64,000 nucleotides of DNA from Lelliottia amnigena (lineage in GTDB: Bacteria; Pseudomonadota; Gammaproteobacteria; Enterobacterales; Enterobacteriaceae), in the NCBI GenBank assembly GCA_900635465.1, contig LR134135.1:1302001-1366000 (forward strand). Reading direction: 5' to 3'. The notes under the pieces were generated by a model. That model saw only the letters and a list, made by a program, of their open reading frames with translations. It had not been told where the DNA came from and did not search any database. Within the stretch, counting starts at the first letter, position 1, and each line of letters starts with the position of its first letter. Position numbers and translations under genes: made by a program. Below, piece after piece: positions 18,493 through 29,243 of this stretch.

Positions 18493-19410
18493 ATGACTGC
18501 CGAAAAGCCGGGATTACACCCGCGTAACCGCCACCGCAGCCGCTACGACATGAATGCCCTGTGTCAGAGCTGCCCACAACTGCAAGCGTTCATCGTGCAG
18601 ACGCCTGCGGGTGAACCCTCAGTGAATTTTGCCGACCCGCTGGCGGTAAAAGCGCTGAACAAGGCGCTGCTGGCCCATTTTTACGGCGTTACGGAGTGGG
18701 ACATTCCGGAAGGTTTTCTCTGCCCGCCTGTTCCTGGACGTGCTGATTACGTCCACCACCTCGCCGATTTGCTGGCGGAAGATAATGCCGGGATTATCCC
18801 TGCGCAAGCGACGGTGCTGGATATTGGCACGGGCGCGAATCTGATTTATCCGCTGATTGGTGTCGCGGAATACGGCTGGCGCTTTACCGGAAGTGAAACC
18901 GGGAAAGAGGCGTATGCCAGCGCAAAGGCGATCGTGAACGGAAACGAGGGGCTAACCCGCGCGATTCGATTACGTCGTCAGAAAGAGGCGTCTGATATTT
19001 TCAACGGCATCATTCATAAGAATGAAAGCTACGACGCCACGATGTGCAATCCCCCTTTCCATGACTCAGCCGAGACGGCCCGCGCGGGAAGCGAACGTAA
19101 GCGTCGCAATCTCGGCCAGGCAGAAGATGGTGCGCTGAACTTTGGCGGCCAACAGCACGAGCTGTGGTGTGAAGGTGGCGAAGTGGCTTTCATCGAGAAG
19201 ATGATTGCGGAAAGTAAAGTGTTTGCCCGGCAGGTGAAATGGTTTACGACGCTGGTTTCTCGTGGCGATAATTTGCCGCCGCTGTACCGCGCGCTGACGG
19301 AAGTGGGTGCGGTAAAAGTGGTGAAAAAAGAGATGGCGCAAGGGCAGAAGCAAAGCCGCTTTATCGCCTGGACGTTTATGGACGACGCCAAACGCCGCAA
19401 ACCGCTTTAA
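18493..19410 (+). CDS. rlmF: 23S rRNA (adenine-1618 N6) methyltransferase RlmF
   Basis: 305 residues, full length. The SAM-binding motif I is DIGTGAN (about 110-116) and the catalytic N6-adenine motif is NPPF (about 183-186). It methylates A1618 in 23S rRNA during ribosome assembly. The N-terminal [12 protein letters not shown] is typical of the family. AAAAGGAGA precedes the ATG. The gene is convergent with ybiO. Confidence 0.96.
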   Translation: MTAEKPGLHPRNRHRSRYDMNALCQSCPQLQAFIVQTPAGEPSVNFADPLAVKALNKALLAHFYGVTEWDIPEGFLCPPVPGRADYVHHLADLLAEDNAGIIPAQATVLDIGTGANLIYPLIGVAEYGWRFTGSETGKEAYASAKAIVNGNEGLTRAIRLRRQKEASDIFNGIIHKNESYDATMCNPPFHDSAETARAGSERKRRNLGQAEDGALNFGGQQHELWCEGGEVAFIEKMIAESKVFARQVKWFTTLVSRGDNLPPLYRALTEVGAVKVVKKEMAQGQKQSRFIAWTFMDDAKRRKPL

Positions 19411-19419
19411 TCATGATGT

Positions 19420-19439
19420 GCCGGGCGACAACGCCCGGC
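19420..19439. terminator. bidirectional hairpin between rlmF and ybiO
   Basis: GCCGGGCG and CGCCCGGC form an eight-base-pair stem around ACAA, between the two stop codons. It has no long T-tract; the sequence also resembles the palindromic core of REP elements. Confidence 0.55.
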
Positions 19440-19445
19440 CTGTCG

Positions 19446-21659
19446 TTAAAGCGTCGGCTCCTGCGGTGGCGGAAGTGCGCCAGCAGGCGAGAGCACCTGA
19501 TACGTCTGAACAGGTGTTCGCACTTCTGCCAGATCAAAGTGTTTCTTCACCATGCTGTCGAGCGCAAAGCGCACCGTCCACTGCTTCAGCGGTTGGGTAG
19601 TGAATGAGACGCGCAGCGTAAAGGCGGTATTGGTCAGCCCCACAATGCCTGCAAACGACGGTTCACCGATCACCAGTCCTCGGATATCCTCCATCTCCAT
19701 CAGCTCCTCTACCGCCGATCTGAGCGCCTGTTTGGCCTTGTCTGCGTCTTCGTGACGATCCACGTCGTAATTTGCCACCACAGACCCTATACCCCGCACA
19801 AAGTTGGCGAAGGTGGTAATCGAAGACCACGGAATGATGTGATACGCGCCGGTGTCCTGCCGCACGCCAACGGATCGAATCGACATCCGCTCTACGGTGC
19901 CGGTTAATGGCCCAATGGTCACCAGATCCCCGGTGTTCATCCCGTTCTCAAACTGAATGAAAATACCAGTAATGATGTCTTTCACCAGCGTTTGTGACCC
20001 GAACGAGATCGCCAGCCCCAGTGCACCCGCACCTGCCAGCAGCGGCGCAATGTTCACGCCGATTTCGGACAGGACAATCATAATGGTGATGGTACTGATA
20101 ATGACTGCCAGCGCATTGCGGAACAACGTGAGCAGCGTACGTGCCCGCGCGCTGGGCAGGGGACGCCCATGAATATCTGACACCAGCCGGTTCTCAATCA
20201 GGCTCGCTAAAAGCGTCCAGCCTACCGCCGAGAAGAACAGGATCAGCGCGATACGAATCAGGATATCGACGGTTTTCTCGCCCGCGCCGTTGTGCAGCCA
20301 GTTCCAGAAGTCAAACAGCCCCCAGGCGTTAAGCAAAAGCATGATGGACACACAAACCGTCAAAATACGCGCAACTTTCAATGACGCTGAGATCCAGCCG
20401 TTCACCCGTTTCTGCAATTCCGGATAATTTCGCTGAACCTGCGGAGAAAGCGTGACGGTTTTTGAAATCCAGCGCGACAGTAAACCCGACACAAACGCCG
20501 CAATACCCATAATCGCCAGGCTACGGAATGTAGCACCCATCATAAACTTCAGGCTGTTGCCCGGATCGAACAGCGAGAAGAAGCACAGCACAATAAAATA
20601 GGTGCTGGCGAGCCAGTGCCATATCAGCGCAAATGCGCGGATAAACAGGCTAAAGAACGAGAGCGAGCGATCGGCGAGATGTAATAGCCCGTCGGTGATG
20701 GCCTTTTTATTGTGAAAAATCAGGTACAACGCCCAGATGGTAATGCAGATCATGATAAGCACGTTGGCTAGCGCGCCAATCTGAACATTGACCTGGTTTG
20801 AGATAATGGGCACTGCGACCAGCAGACCATAACCAATCAGCCCACTGAGAATACTCAGGCGCAGCGCCCAATATTTTGCGTGCTCATCGCTGAGAGAGAA
20901 AGGCCGTAAATCCGGCACGCGTGGGCAAAAGAGTAAACGTAAGAGCGCTTTGAAGAATTCAATCAGGGCGAAGGCGTTAAGGAAGAGACTTTGCTGAAAG
21001 GCGATGGTGTGGTTGCCGGCATCAAGATTATCACTGAGGATCTGACCGACAAACAGCGTCAACGCCAGTAGCAACAAATCGATAATGAACGCCCCGGCAA
21101 TCATCAGCGGTAAATGAAACCAGCTGCTCCTTTCCCGATTCTTTTTCCGTCCCCATTGCCCCATTTTTCGGTACAACGGCCAGGCGCACAGGCGCACCAG
21201 CCAGTAGAAGGCAAAGACCATCGCGGCCAGCATCAGAAAATGGCTTGCGGCGTTATTGAACGTCTGCGGATTAAAGGGCTTATGCGGGGAACCAATCAGA
21301 TTGCGATAGAGCTGAGCGAAGCGTGCTGATAGCGCATCGCCATAATGACGACCCACATCGGTGACGTTTTCCAGCACGGTTTTTTGTTCAACTACGTCCG
21401 GCGGTGTGATTTTAGGGACCGGATCCTGCGGTGGCGTCGCGGCAACGGTGCGGAGCTGTTCGATCAGCTCCTGGCGGGAAGTGTCATTCTCCAGCACATC
21501 CGCGAGCGCACTGTAGGCGGCTTTCTTTTGTTCAACGTCAGGTTCAGGGGCTGGCGTGGTTTGCTGGGAGGTTGACGCGCCAGTGGTGACGCCCGGAATC
21601 GTGACCGCCTGCGCGGGCGCGCAGAACAGGCAAAACAGTAGCAGCAGGATCCACGGCAC
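19446..21659 (-). CDS. ybiO: MscS-family mechanosensitive channel YbiO
   Basis: 737 residues: signal peptide (MPWILLLLFCLFCAPAQA), a periplasmic region rich in Pro and charged residues, about ten membrane segments, and the MscS pore domain. Its pore-lining segment is GAGALGLAISFGSQ (about 520-533), followed by the cytoplasmic beta domain. In E. coli YbiO is a moderate-conductance channel that releases solutes on osmotic downshock. Length is close to the E. coli protein (741). No operon partner is seen; it is followed on its 3' side by convergent rlmF. Confidence 0.95.
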   Translation of the reverse strand: MPWILLLLFCLFCAPAQAVTIPGVTTGASTSQQTTPAPEPDVEQKKAAYSALADVLENDTSRQELIEQLRTVAATPPQDPVPKITPPDVVEQKTVLENVTDVGRHYGDALSARFAQLYRNLIGSPHKPFNPQTFNNAASHFLMLAAMVFAFYWLVRLCAWPLYRKMGQWGRKKNRERSSWFHLPLMIAGAFIIDLLLLALTLFVGQILSDNLDAGNHTIAFQQSLFLNAFALIEFFKALLRLLFCPRVPDLRPFSLSDEHAKYWALRLSILSGLIGYGLLVAVPIISNQVNVQIGALANVLIMICITIWALYLIFHNKKAITDGLLHLADRSLSFFSLFIRAFALIWHWLASTYFIVLCFFSLFDPGNSLKFMMGATFRSLAIMGIAAFVSGLLSRWISKTVTLSPQVQRNYPELQKRVNGWISASLKVARILTVCVSIMLLLNAWGLFDFWNWLHNGAGEKTVDILIRIALILFFSAVGWTLLASLIENRLVSDIHGRPLPSARARTLLTLFRNALAVIISTITIMIVLSEIGVNIAPLLAGAGALGLAISFGSQTLVKDIITGIFIQFENGMNTGDLVTIGPLTGTVERMSIRSVGVRQDTGAYHIIPWSSITTFANFVRGIGSVVANYDVDRHEDADKAKQALRSAVEELMEMEDIRGLVIGEPSFAGIVGLTNTAFTLRVSFTTQPLKQWTVRFALDSMVKKHFDLAEVRTPVQTYQVLSPAGALPPPQEPTL

Positions 21660-21753
21660 GGCGTACTCCGATGAAGAAGAAAATGTTCAGCAAAATGATA
21701 AGTATAGAAGGAACACGGGGGAGGGAAGTTTTTGGGAACAATCTGGCATTAAA

Positions 21754-21781
21754 AAAGCCGGGCGATAATAAGCCCGGCTTT
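21754..21781 (-). terminator. rho-independent terminator of glnHPQ
   Basis: AAAGCCGGGC and GCCCGGCTTT form a ten-base-pair stem with an eight-base loop; on the minus strand it runs into TTTTTT. It lies about 20 bases after the glnQ stop. Confidence 0.9.
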
Positions 21782-21801
21782 GGAGGATTTTCGTGAAAAT
21801 A

Positions 21802-22524
21802 TCAGGAGACGTGCTGCAAGAATTCCTGCAAACGTTGGCTCGGCGGATTTTCGATCAGCGCCTGCGGATTGCCGTCCTCGGCAATGCGGCCTTTATCGAT
21901 GAAAATCAGTCGGGAGGCCACTTTCTCGGCGAAGCCGATTTCGTGAGTCACGATCACCATCGTCATCCCTTCTTCTGCCAGATCCTGCATAACTTTCAAT
22001 ACTTCGTGACGCAGTTCGGGGTCAAGGGCGGAAGTGGGCTCATCGAACAGCATCATTTTCGGTTTAACCGCCAGCGCACGGGCGATCGCCACGCGCTGCT
22101 GTTGACCACCGGAAAGCTCAGAAGGATAGTGATGTGCACGCTCGGCAAGGCCGACTTTCGCCAGCAGCTCTTTCGCCAGTTTTTCTGCTGCCGCTTTGTT
22201 GGCTCCGCGCACGCGCAGTGGACCGAACATCACGTTTTCCAGCGCCGTCAGGTGCGGGAACAGATAAAACTGCTGGAACACCATACCCGCTTCCTGACGA
22301 ATCAAACGCTCGTCCACTTTTGGGTCGTTCACTTTCAAACCATCGACAAACAGATCGCCGCTGGTGATCTCTTCCAGCTTGTTGATGCAGCGCAGCAGCG
22401 TTGATTTACCGGAGCCTGACGGCCCGATAATCACCACCACTTCACCCTGTTTGATATTCAGATCGATATCGTGCAGCACTTTCGTAGGGCCGAAATGCTT
22501 GGAAACGTTTTTAAATTCAATCAC
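21802..22524 (-). CDS. glnQ: glutamine ABC transporter ATPase GlnQ
   Basis: 240 residues, an amino-acid-type ABC ATPase with Walker [10 protein letters not shown] (about 32-40), signature LSGGQQQR (about 134-141), Walker [15 protein letters not shown] and the switch His in VTHEIGF. It energises glutamine uptake through GlnP. It overlaps glnP by four bases and is the last gene of glnHPQ. Confidence 0.97.
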   Translation of the reverse strand: MIEFKNVSKHFGPTKVLHDIDLNIKQGEVVVIIGPSGSGKSTLLRCINKLEEITSGDLFVDGLKVNDPKVDERLIRQEAGMVFQQFYLFPHLTALENVMFGPLRVRGANKAAAEKLAKELLAKVGLAERAHHYPSELSGGQQQRVAIARALAVKPKMMLFDEPTSALDPELRHEVLKVMQDLAEEGMTMVIVTHEIGFAEKVASRLIFIDKGRIAEDGNPQALIENPPSQRLQEFLQHVS

Positions 22525-23180
22525 AGGATTTTCATCCTTCTTTCAAGACGGCGCAGAACAAAGCTCAGCAGCAGTGTAATAATCAGATAAACCACCGCAA
22601 CGGCGCTCCAGATTTCCAGTGCGCGGAAGTTACCGGCAATGATCTCCTGGCCCTGACGGGTTAATTCAGCCACCCCGATAACGATAAACAGCGAGGTATC
22701 TTTGATACTGATGATCCACTGGTTGCCCAGCGGTGGCAGCATACGACGCAGCGCCAGCGGCAGAATGACGTGGCGAATGGTTTCGCGACGGGACAGGCCC
22801 AGCGCCAGACCGGCTTCACTAAAGCCTTTGTGAATCGACAGCACCGCGCCACGGGTGATTTCCGCAATATAGGCGCCGGAGTTGATCATAATGGTCACGA
22901 CCGCTGCGCTGAACGGATCGATGCGCAGATCGTTAAACGCCATAGGCAGGGCAAAGTAGATAAACATGACCTGTACGACGATTGGCGTACCGCGGATCAC
23001 TTCGATGAAAACCAGTGCGATGTGGTTTGCAATCCAGCCACCGTAGCTGCGAGCGAAACCGGCCACCAGACCGATAATCAACCCGCCAGCCAGACCGAGG
23101 ACCGAAATCCACAGGGTCATTTTAGCGCCTTCAAGCAAGAGAGGAATGGCAGGCCAGATGGCGCTCCAGTCAAACTGCAT
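22521..23180 (-). CDS. glnP: glutamine ABC transporter permease GlnP
   Basis: 219 residues, the exact E. coli length, with five membrane segments. It has the permease EAA loop ([19 protein letters not shown], about 134-152) that contacts GlnQ. The start [10 protein letters not shown] at 23180 follows the E. coli protein; a longer reading frame extends upstream but reads the intercistronic hairpin. It imports glutamine delivered by GlnH. Confidence 0.97.
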   Translation of the reverse strand: MQFDWSAIWPAIPLLLEGAKMTLWISVLGLAGGLIIGLVAGFARSYGGWIANHIALVFIEVIRGTPIVVQVMFIYFALPMAFNDLRIDPFSAAVVTIMINSGAYIAEITRGAVLSIHKGFSEAGLALGLSRRETIRHVILPLALRRMLPPLGNQWIISIKDTSLFIVIGVAELTRQGQEIIAGNFRALEIWSAVAVVYLIITLLLSFVLRRLERRMKIL

Positions 23181-23205
23181 GATAATTTCCTGTAACCGTG
23201 GTTCT

Positions 23206-23233
23206 AAAAAATGCAGGGGCGAAAGCCGCCCCT
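23206..23233 (-). terminator. intercistronic hairpin between glnH and glnP
   Basis: On the minus strand AGGGGCG and CGCCCCT form a seven-base-pair stem with a GCTTT loop, followed by GCATTTTTT. It lies after the glnH stop and before glnP, so it could end part of the transcripts and favour the binding protein over the permease. Confidence 0.7.
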
Positions 23234-23258
23234 GAGCGTACAACGTCTTTAATAATAA

Positions 23259-24050
<792 letters not shown>

Positions 24051-24055
24051 CTATA

Positions 24056-24072
24056 TGAAAGAATCGTGCCAA
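24056..24072 (-). promoter_or_regulatory. sigma-54-type promoter of glnHPQ
   Basis: On the minus strand TTGGCACGATTCTTTCA carries the -24 element TTGGCAC with a weaker -12 element TTTC in place of TTGC, 54-70 bases upstream of the glnH start. In E. coli glnHPQ is driven from such a promoter under NtrC when nitrogen is short. Confidence 0.75.
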
Positions 24073-24144
24073 CTTTACAACCTATTGTTTTGCAAAGAGG
24101 ATATAGAGTTACGTTGCACAATAATCGTTGCAAGAGTATCGATT

Positions 24145-24161
24145 TGCACCAAAGTGAGGCA
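24145..24161. promoter_or_regulatory. possible NtrC site upstream of glnH
   Basis: TGCACCAAAGTGAGGCA has the TGCACC half of the NtrC consensus and a partial second half (GAGGCA against GGTGCA). It lies about 75 bases upstream of the sigma-54 promoter, a usual enhancer distance. Confidence 0.5.
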
Positions 24162-24230
24162 CTGTTTTGGGTGCGTTTCAATGTAGTCAACAGACGGAAG
24201 GATATTAAGCGCAATTAACGACGATAAAAC

Positions 24231-24248
24231 AATCGTTCGTTAACGATT
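24231..24248. other. inverted repeat upstream of glnH
   Basis: AATCGTT and AACGATT flank CGTT in the dps-glnH intergenic region. It might be an operator or part of a hairpin; no factor can be assigned. Confidence 0.35.
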
Positions 24249-24320
24249 TTGTGAGGTGATTATTACAACTTTTTTACTTTTGCAGCTGTCACAGAAAAAA
24301 GTGTGCACCATAAATGTGCA

Positions 24321-24346
24321 AAACCCCCACCGTAAGGCGAGGGTTT
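24321..24346 (-). terminator. rho-independent terminator of dps
   Basis: On the minus strand AAACCCTCGCC pairs with the GGTGGGGGTTT part around TTAC, with one imperfect pair, ending in TTTT. It lies about 20 bases after the dps stop. Confidence 0.8.
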
Positions 24347-24365
24347 GATTGAAATTCCGTATGGA

Positions 24366-24992
<627 letters not shown>

Positions 24993-25131
24993 TTAATTCA
25001 TTGATTTTATGGTTTTTTCTTTATTTATTGCGGATGAGTCTTAATTCCACATAATCATGTGAAATGCACTACATTATTTCACCATGATGACAAAGTATGT
25101 GCGGAAATAACGAAGGATAAGAATTGGCGTA

Positions 25132-25162
25132 TATTCTGCATGGTAAGAAACCATGCAGAATA
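25132..25162 (-). terminator. strong hairpin after rhtA
   Basis: TATTCTGCATGG and CCATGCAGAATA form a perfect 12-base-pair stem with the loop TAAGAAA, eight bases beyond the rhtA stop. There is no T-tract on either side, so it may stabilise the transcript end rather than end transcription itself. Confidence 0.6.
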
Positions 25163-25169
25163 GGGCATA

Positions 25170-26057
25170 TTAATGGATATCGATTTCTTTGATTTTAGGT
25201 TCAGATCGCATGGTCAGCGTTGAACCCATTGAAGCGGCAATAATCGAGCACAGCGCCAGTACCTGAATCAGCGTCAGGCTTTCGCCCAGAAATACCATTC
25301 CGGACATCGCTGCCAGCGCGGGTTCCATGCTCATCAATGTGCCAAAAATACGCGTGGGCAGCCGCGTCAGCGCAATCATTTCGAGTGAATAGGGCAGTGC
25401 GGTAGAGAGCACGGCGACCGCAAGGCCGATCGGCAATACAGACCACTGCCAGATGGATTCTGTCGCTTGCGCCATGCCTAGCGGGACAAAAATGATGGCG
25501 GCAATAAGTGAGCCTAACGCCACCGTGGCGGGCCCATGCTCTTCGCCTGCGCGTTGTCCCGTCAGGATATACACCGCCCAACAGGCGCCCGCACCCAGCG
25601 CCAGCGCGGCGCCGGTTAGATCGACGTGAGAAATATTCTGCCCAAGCGGCAACAGGAACCACAGCCCAAGTACTGCCAGCACCACCCAGACAAAATCCAC
25701 GGGACGACGGGAGGAGAACAGTGCGACCGCCAGCGGTCCGGTGAATTCCAGCGCGACGGCCACCCCGAGCGGTACGGTTTGTATCGACAGGTAGAAGAGA
25801 TAGTTCATCGCCCCCAGCGACAGGCCATAGAACAGCAGCGGCAGACGTTGCTCTTTTTTAAACCGTAATCGCCAGGGTTTAAAGATAATCACCAGAATCA
25901 GGGTGCCAAGCGCGATGCGCAGCGCAGTCACGCCGGGTGCACCTATAATAGGGAAGAGCGATTTTGCCAGCGACGCGCCGCTCTGTATTGAGAGCATGGC
26001 AATAAGTATCACGACGATGGGCAACCAGACCGGCGCTTTACGAGACAAACCAGGCAT
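25170..26057 (-). CDS. rhtA: threonine/homoserine exporter RhtA
   Basis: 295 residues, the E. coli length, with ten membrane segments and two EamA domains of the drug/metabolite transporter family. It exports threonine and homoserine. The ATG at 26057 (MPGLSRKAPVWLP) matches the E. coli start; the longer frame would add five residues. It is divergent from ompX with 355 bases between them, a region with promoters for both genes but no open frame worth calling. Confidence 0.95.
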   Translation of the reverse strand: MPGLSRKAPVWLPIVVILIAMLSIQSGASLAKSLFPIIGAPGVTALRIALGTLILVIIFKPWRLRFKKEQRLPLLFYGLSLGAMNYLFYLSIQTVPLGVAVALEFTGPLAVALFSSRRPVDFVWVVLAVLGLWFLLPLGQNISHVDLTGAALALGAGACWAVYILTGQRAGEEHGPATVALGSLIAAIIFVPLGMAQATESIWQWSVLPIGLAVAVLSTALPYSLEMIALTRLPTRIFGTLMSMEPALAAMSGMVFLGESLTLIQVLALCSIIAASMGSTLTMRSEPKIKEIDIH

Positions 26058-26412
26058 CCTTTCTCCTGTCAATTTATGTCAAAGGGAGTAAAAGCCGCAG
26101 TGTAATGGAAATAAAAGGTCAACGGTTGAGACTTTGTTGAAAAAAAGTGTCCGCAAATCCGTAAAATGGCTGCAGGTTGATGAATTAATCAGCTAATAGA
26201 TTAGGAATAATCTGGATGAACGTAACGTCATTGACGCGCAAAATTAGCGAATAAATGCGGAAATTCAGAGTTATTTGAACGAGATAACTGTTCGTTGAAA
26301 TGTTCTGTTACATCAAAGACTCTGTTAGACATTACGAATCACAAAGAGTTTCACCAGATTTTTTGATATATTTAAAACTTACGGATTAACTTGAAGCACA
26401 TTTGAGGTGGTT

Positions 26413-26931
26413 ATGAAAAAAATTGCATGTCTTTCAGCACTGGCCGCTGTTCTGGCTGTTTCCGCAGGTACCGCTGTAGCTGCTACTTCTACCGTTACCG
26501 GTGGTTACGCTCAGAGCGATATGCAGGGCGTTGTAAACAAAGCTAACGGTTTCAACCTGAAGTATCGTTACGAGCAAGACAACAACCCGCTGGGCGTGAT
26601 CGGTTCTTTCACTTACACCGAGAAAGATCGCTTTGAAGATGGCGCGTATAATAAAGCTCAGTACTACGGTGTTACCGCAGGTCCAGCTTTCCGCCTGAAT
26701 GACTGGGCAAGCATCTACGGTGTTGTAGGTGTTGGCTACGGTAAATTCCAGCAGACCGAGAATGAAAGCCTGAACCGCAGCGCAACTAACAGCGATTACG
26801 GTTTCTCTTACGGCGCGGGTATGCAGTTCAACCCAATCGAAAACGTTGCTCTGGACTTCTCCTATGAGCAGAGCCGCATCCGCAACGTTGACGTTGGCAC
26901 CTGGATCGCAGGCGTGGGTTACCGCTTCTAA
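26413..26931 (+). CDS. ompX: outer membrane protein OmpX
   Basis: 172 residues: signal peptide MKKIACLSALAAVLAVSAGTAVA, then an eight-stranded beta-barrel of the Ail/Lom family ending in the outer-membrane sorting signal GVGYRF. OmpX contributes to adhesion and defence against complement in enterics. The start is the ATG at 26413; the GTG two codons upstream overlaps the GAGGTGG ribosome-binding site. Codon use is biased as for a highly expressed gene. Confidence 0.97.
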   Translation: MKKIACLSALAAVLAVSAGTAVAATSTVTGGYAQSDMQGVVNKANGFNLKYRYEQDNNPLGVIGSFTYTEKDRFEDGAYNKAQYYGVTAGPAFRLNDWASIYGVVGVGYGKFQQTENESLNRSATNSDYGFSYGAGMQFNPIENVALDFSYEQSRIRNVDVGTWIAGVGYRF

Positions 26932-26950
26932 TCACTTCGGTGATGAAATA

Positions 26951-26981
26951 AAAATCCGCCCATTGTGGCGGATTTTTTTTT
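26951..26981 (+). terminator. rho-independent terminator of ompX
   Basis: AAATCCGCC and GGCGGATTT form a nine-base-pair stem with CATTGT in the loop, followed by eight T, 20 bases after the ompX stop. Confidence 0.93.
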
Positions 26982-26994
26982 GGAAGGTAACAGC

Positions 26995-27023
26995 AAAATG
27001 GCAACCCTTTGGGTTGCCATTTT
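26995..27023. terminator. bidirectional hairpin between ompX and opgE
   Basis: AAAATGGCAACCC and GGGTTGCCATTTT form a perfect 13-base-pair stem with a TTT loop and T-rich ends on both strands. It probably serves as the terminator of opgE from the right. Confidence 0.85.
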
Positions 27024-27069
27024 GTATTGATACTTTCTCACACCAGGAGAGAGGTGCAGGCCGCATAAA

Positions 27070-28653
27070 TCAGCGACTTTTTATCTCAAACACATCCGTC
27101 CCCAAATGGGTGTATTCCACTTTCTGTAACTTAAAGTTGGTAACGTAGACGGGGGGCGCTTTCTTGTTAGACACAAACGGGTAATTGTTGGCGATCTCTT
27201 TTGCAGAAATCCCTGTCCACTGCGCGAAAAAGTTCAGGAAATCGTTCGCTGAGCGGCGCGCTTTAATCACACGATGCTTTTTATCATCGCTCGACAGCAC
27301 CATAAAAGGCACCTGAAAATTCTGCTGGAACTTATCATCGTGCGCCAGGTACTGTACCGCTTTACCCCGTTCTTTGAATGCCAGACCATGATCCGAGAAG
27401 TAAACCATGGAGAAGCTGTCACCCGTGTTTTGTAACTGGGTATACAGTTTGCTCAGCAGATCGTCGGTTTGCGTCATCGTGTAGAGATAGCAGGACGTCT
27501 CTTTTGACTGCACGAATTCTGCGTATTTCCCCTGCGTGCGATCGCACGCTTGTGGATGCGATCCCATCAGATGCAGGACGATCAGTTGAGGTTGGGTGCG
27601 TTGAGACGCAAACACCTGCGAAGTCATCTTCAACAGGGCTTCATCTTTAGTGTTTTTATCCGCTTCGAAATCGCCGTTTTTCAGGAACTGAGCTTCATCG
27701 GCACGCTTGGCAATGCTGGCAATCGCCGTGTCATATTCTCCGATTTGGCCCTGATTAGAAAACCACCACGTCTGGAAACCGGCGCGGTTGGCCAGCGTGA
27801 CAAAATTATCCTGGTACTGCGGTTTCCCATCGACCACGCGGCTTAAGGTCAGGCCGAGTGACTTTTGCGTTGATCCGCTTGCTGCGACGTAATCTGTAAA
27901 GAGCGCGCCGTTGACTGAGCTGGCAAACGGCGTGTTATTCCAGTGACCGCCAAAGGCGCCCAGCGCATCACGGCGCGCGCTTTCGCCAATCACGACCACG
28001 TAAGTATGGTATTTGGGCTTCACTGCCAGCACGTTCCAGGTGTCTTTCATGTTTGAAAGCTCAGCCATACGCGCCTGCTCATCGATCACTTCTTTATTGT
28101 TTACCACGATATCTTTTACGAAGCGGAAAACGGGATAACCCGTGTCTTTCAGCTTGAAAACACCACCCCACGCCAGGTTTTGTACCGGAGCCACAAAAAA
28201 GGCCGCTACGCTGACGACGAGGCACAGGTTATCTATTTTGCTCCATGACTTTTTCTCTTGCGGCTGACGACGCACCGCAATCACGCCCAGCGCAAAAATG
28301 AGCAGGCCAATGACGTAGCTGTACCACGGGAAAATCGTCAGAATCTCCGTCGACTCTTCCATATTCGTGGAGTGCAGCGCGAGCAAAGTATTAAAGTTTG
28401 GCGCGCCATAAGCCTGGCCAAAAGGGTAATACATCGCGGCGACCACAGAGCAAATTCCCACTACCACTTTTTGCACGCGTGGTGCGCTTCGCCACATCAG
28501 ATGCAGCAGGCAGGTAAATGCGACGGCGTACAGCAGGCTATAGGGATAGCCAAGCGCAAAGTTAATCAGCAGTGATTGCAGAAAGTAGAATCCCGTCCAC
28601 GGGCTTAAGGCCCGACTGCGGGTAACGATCGTGTCTTTCAGGGTTAAATTCAT
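27070..28653 (-). CDS. opgE: phosphoethanolamine transferase OpgE
   Basis: 527 residues: about five N-terminal membrane segments, then a periplasmic sulfatase-like domain with VVIGESARRDALG (the metal-binding and catalytic region, about 215-227), LHLMGSHPQACDR and YFSDHGLAF. In E. coli OpgE (YbiP) adds phosphoethanolamine to osmoregulated periplasmic glucans. It matches along its whole length. A related family, the EptA/EptC lipid A transferases, has the same fold, but synteny points to OpgE. Confidence 0.92.
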   Translation of the reverse strand: MNLTLKDTIVTRSRALSPWTGFYFLQSLLINFALGYPYSLLYAVAFTCLLHLMWRSAPRVQKVVVGICSVVAAMYYPFGQAYGAPNFNTLLALHSTNMEESTEILTIFPWYSYVIGLLIFALGVIAVRRQPQEKKSWSKIDNLCLVVSVAAFFVAPVQNLAWGGVFKLKDTGYPVFRFVKDIVVNNKEVIDEQARMAELSNMKDTWNVLAVKPKYHTYVVVIGESARRDALGAFGGHWNNTPFASSVNGALFTDYVAASGSTQKSLGLTLSRVVDGKPQYQDNFVTLANRAGFQTWWFSNQGQIGEYDTAIASIAKRADEAQFLKNGDFEADKNTKDEALLKMTSQVFASQRTQPQLIVLHLMGSHPQACDRTQGKYAEFVQSKETSCYLYTMTQTDDLLSKLYTQLQNTGDSFSMVYFSDHGLAFKERGKAVQYLAHDDKFQQNFQVPFMVLSSDDKKHRVIKARRSANDFLNFFAQWTGISAKEIANNYPFVSNKKAPPVYVTNFKLQKVEYTHLGTDVFEIKSR

Positions 28654-28931
28654 AGGTCACTATCATAAAACGCCATGTGCTCACCCTGGCGTCGAGGGTC
28701 AAAGCCTGCCTGACAGTGCGTGGAGAGGGAGTAAGGGTCCGCTATCGCGAGCCGCAAATGGTGCAGGGCTGCAAGAAGATAGAGCCAGTCGGCAATTAGG
28801 TCAACAGTTGCTAAGAAGATGTTTTGCGAGAGGGGCTGCAAATCCGTAAAAAAGATCGGGGAATGAGGGGCAAACGGCCAGAATACAGAGGGAATATGAC
28901 AGAAAAATGAAGCGGCGTACCGCAACGCCGC

Positions 28932-29060
28932 TTAGTGTTTGGGTTTGTCGTTTTGCTGTGGCTTACCGTTAAAAATGTCGCACAGCATGTTCAACAGCAT
29001 TAATCGCACTTTAAAGGGGGAGTGGCTAAACACGTTCATGCACCTCTTGAATTCGTTCAT
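28932..29060 (-). CDS. mntS: small protein MntS
   Basis: 42 residues, MNEFKRCMNVFSHSPFKVRL at the start and a Lys/Gln/Pro-rich end, close to E. coli MntS. This small protein is made when manganese is scarce and raises the intracellular Mn pool, reportedly by inhibiting the exporter MntP. The ATG at 29060 has an AGGAGGTCAC ribosome-binding site. In E. coli the transcript was first named sRNA RybA. The probable MntR box at 29116-29137 lies upstream. The 280 bases between mntS and opgE hold no gene that I can support. Confidence 0.93.
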   Translation of the reverse strand: MNEFKRCMNVFSHSPFKVRLMLLNMLCDIFNGKPQQNDKPKH

Positions 29061-29115
29061 GTGACCTCCTGATTTCAGATCCCTTCGATCCGTGAAGGGT
29101 GACTGCATTACATAC

Positions 29116-29137
29116 AGATATAGCACAGGCTATATTG
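29116..29137. promoter_or_regulatory. MntR box upstream of mntS
   Basis: ATATAGC and GCTATAT flank ACAG in a near-palindrome of 22 bases that fits the MntR consensus (AAACATAGC and GCTATGTTT halves). It is 56 bases upstream of the mntS ATG, between mntS and the divergent mntR, so Mn-bound MntR should repress mntS here. Confidence 0.85.
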
Positions 29138-29243
29138 TATAGCTATGGCTAAATCGTTAAATTTTTGTGCTTGTAGAGCTATGGTTTACACTGTGCGCTC
29201 TCGTTATAGGACGCCACGGGCGTCACCCCACTGAGGAAGTACA

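Noticed and set aside
28650..28925. Open frame of 91 codons on the minus strand between mntS and opgE
   Set aside because: No family resemblance, no ribosome-binding site, irregular composition, and E. coli has no gene there.
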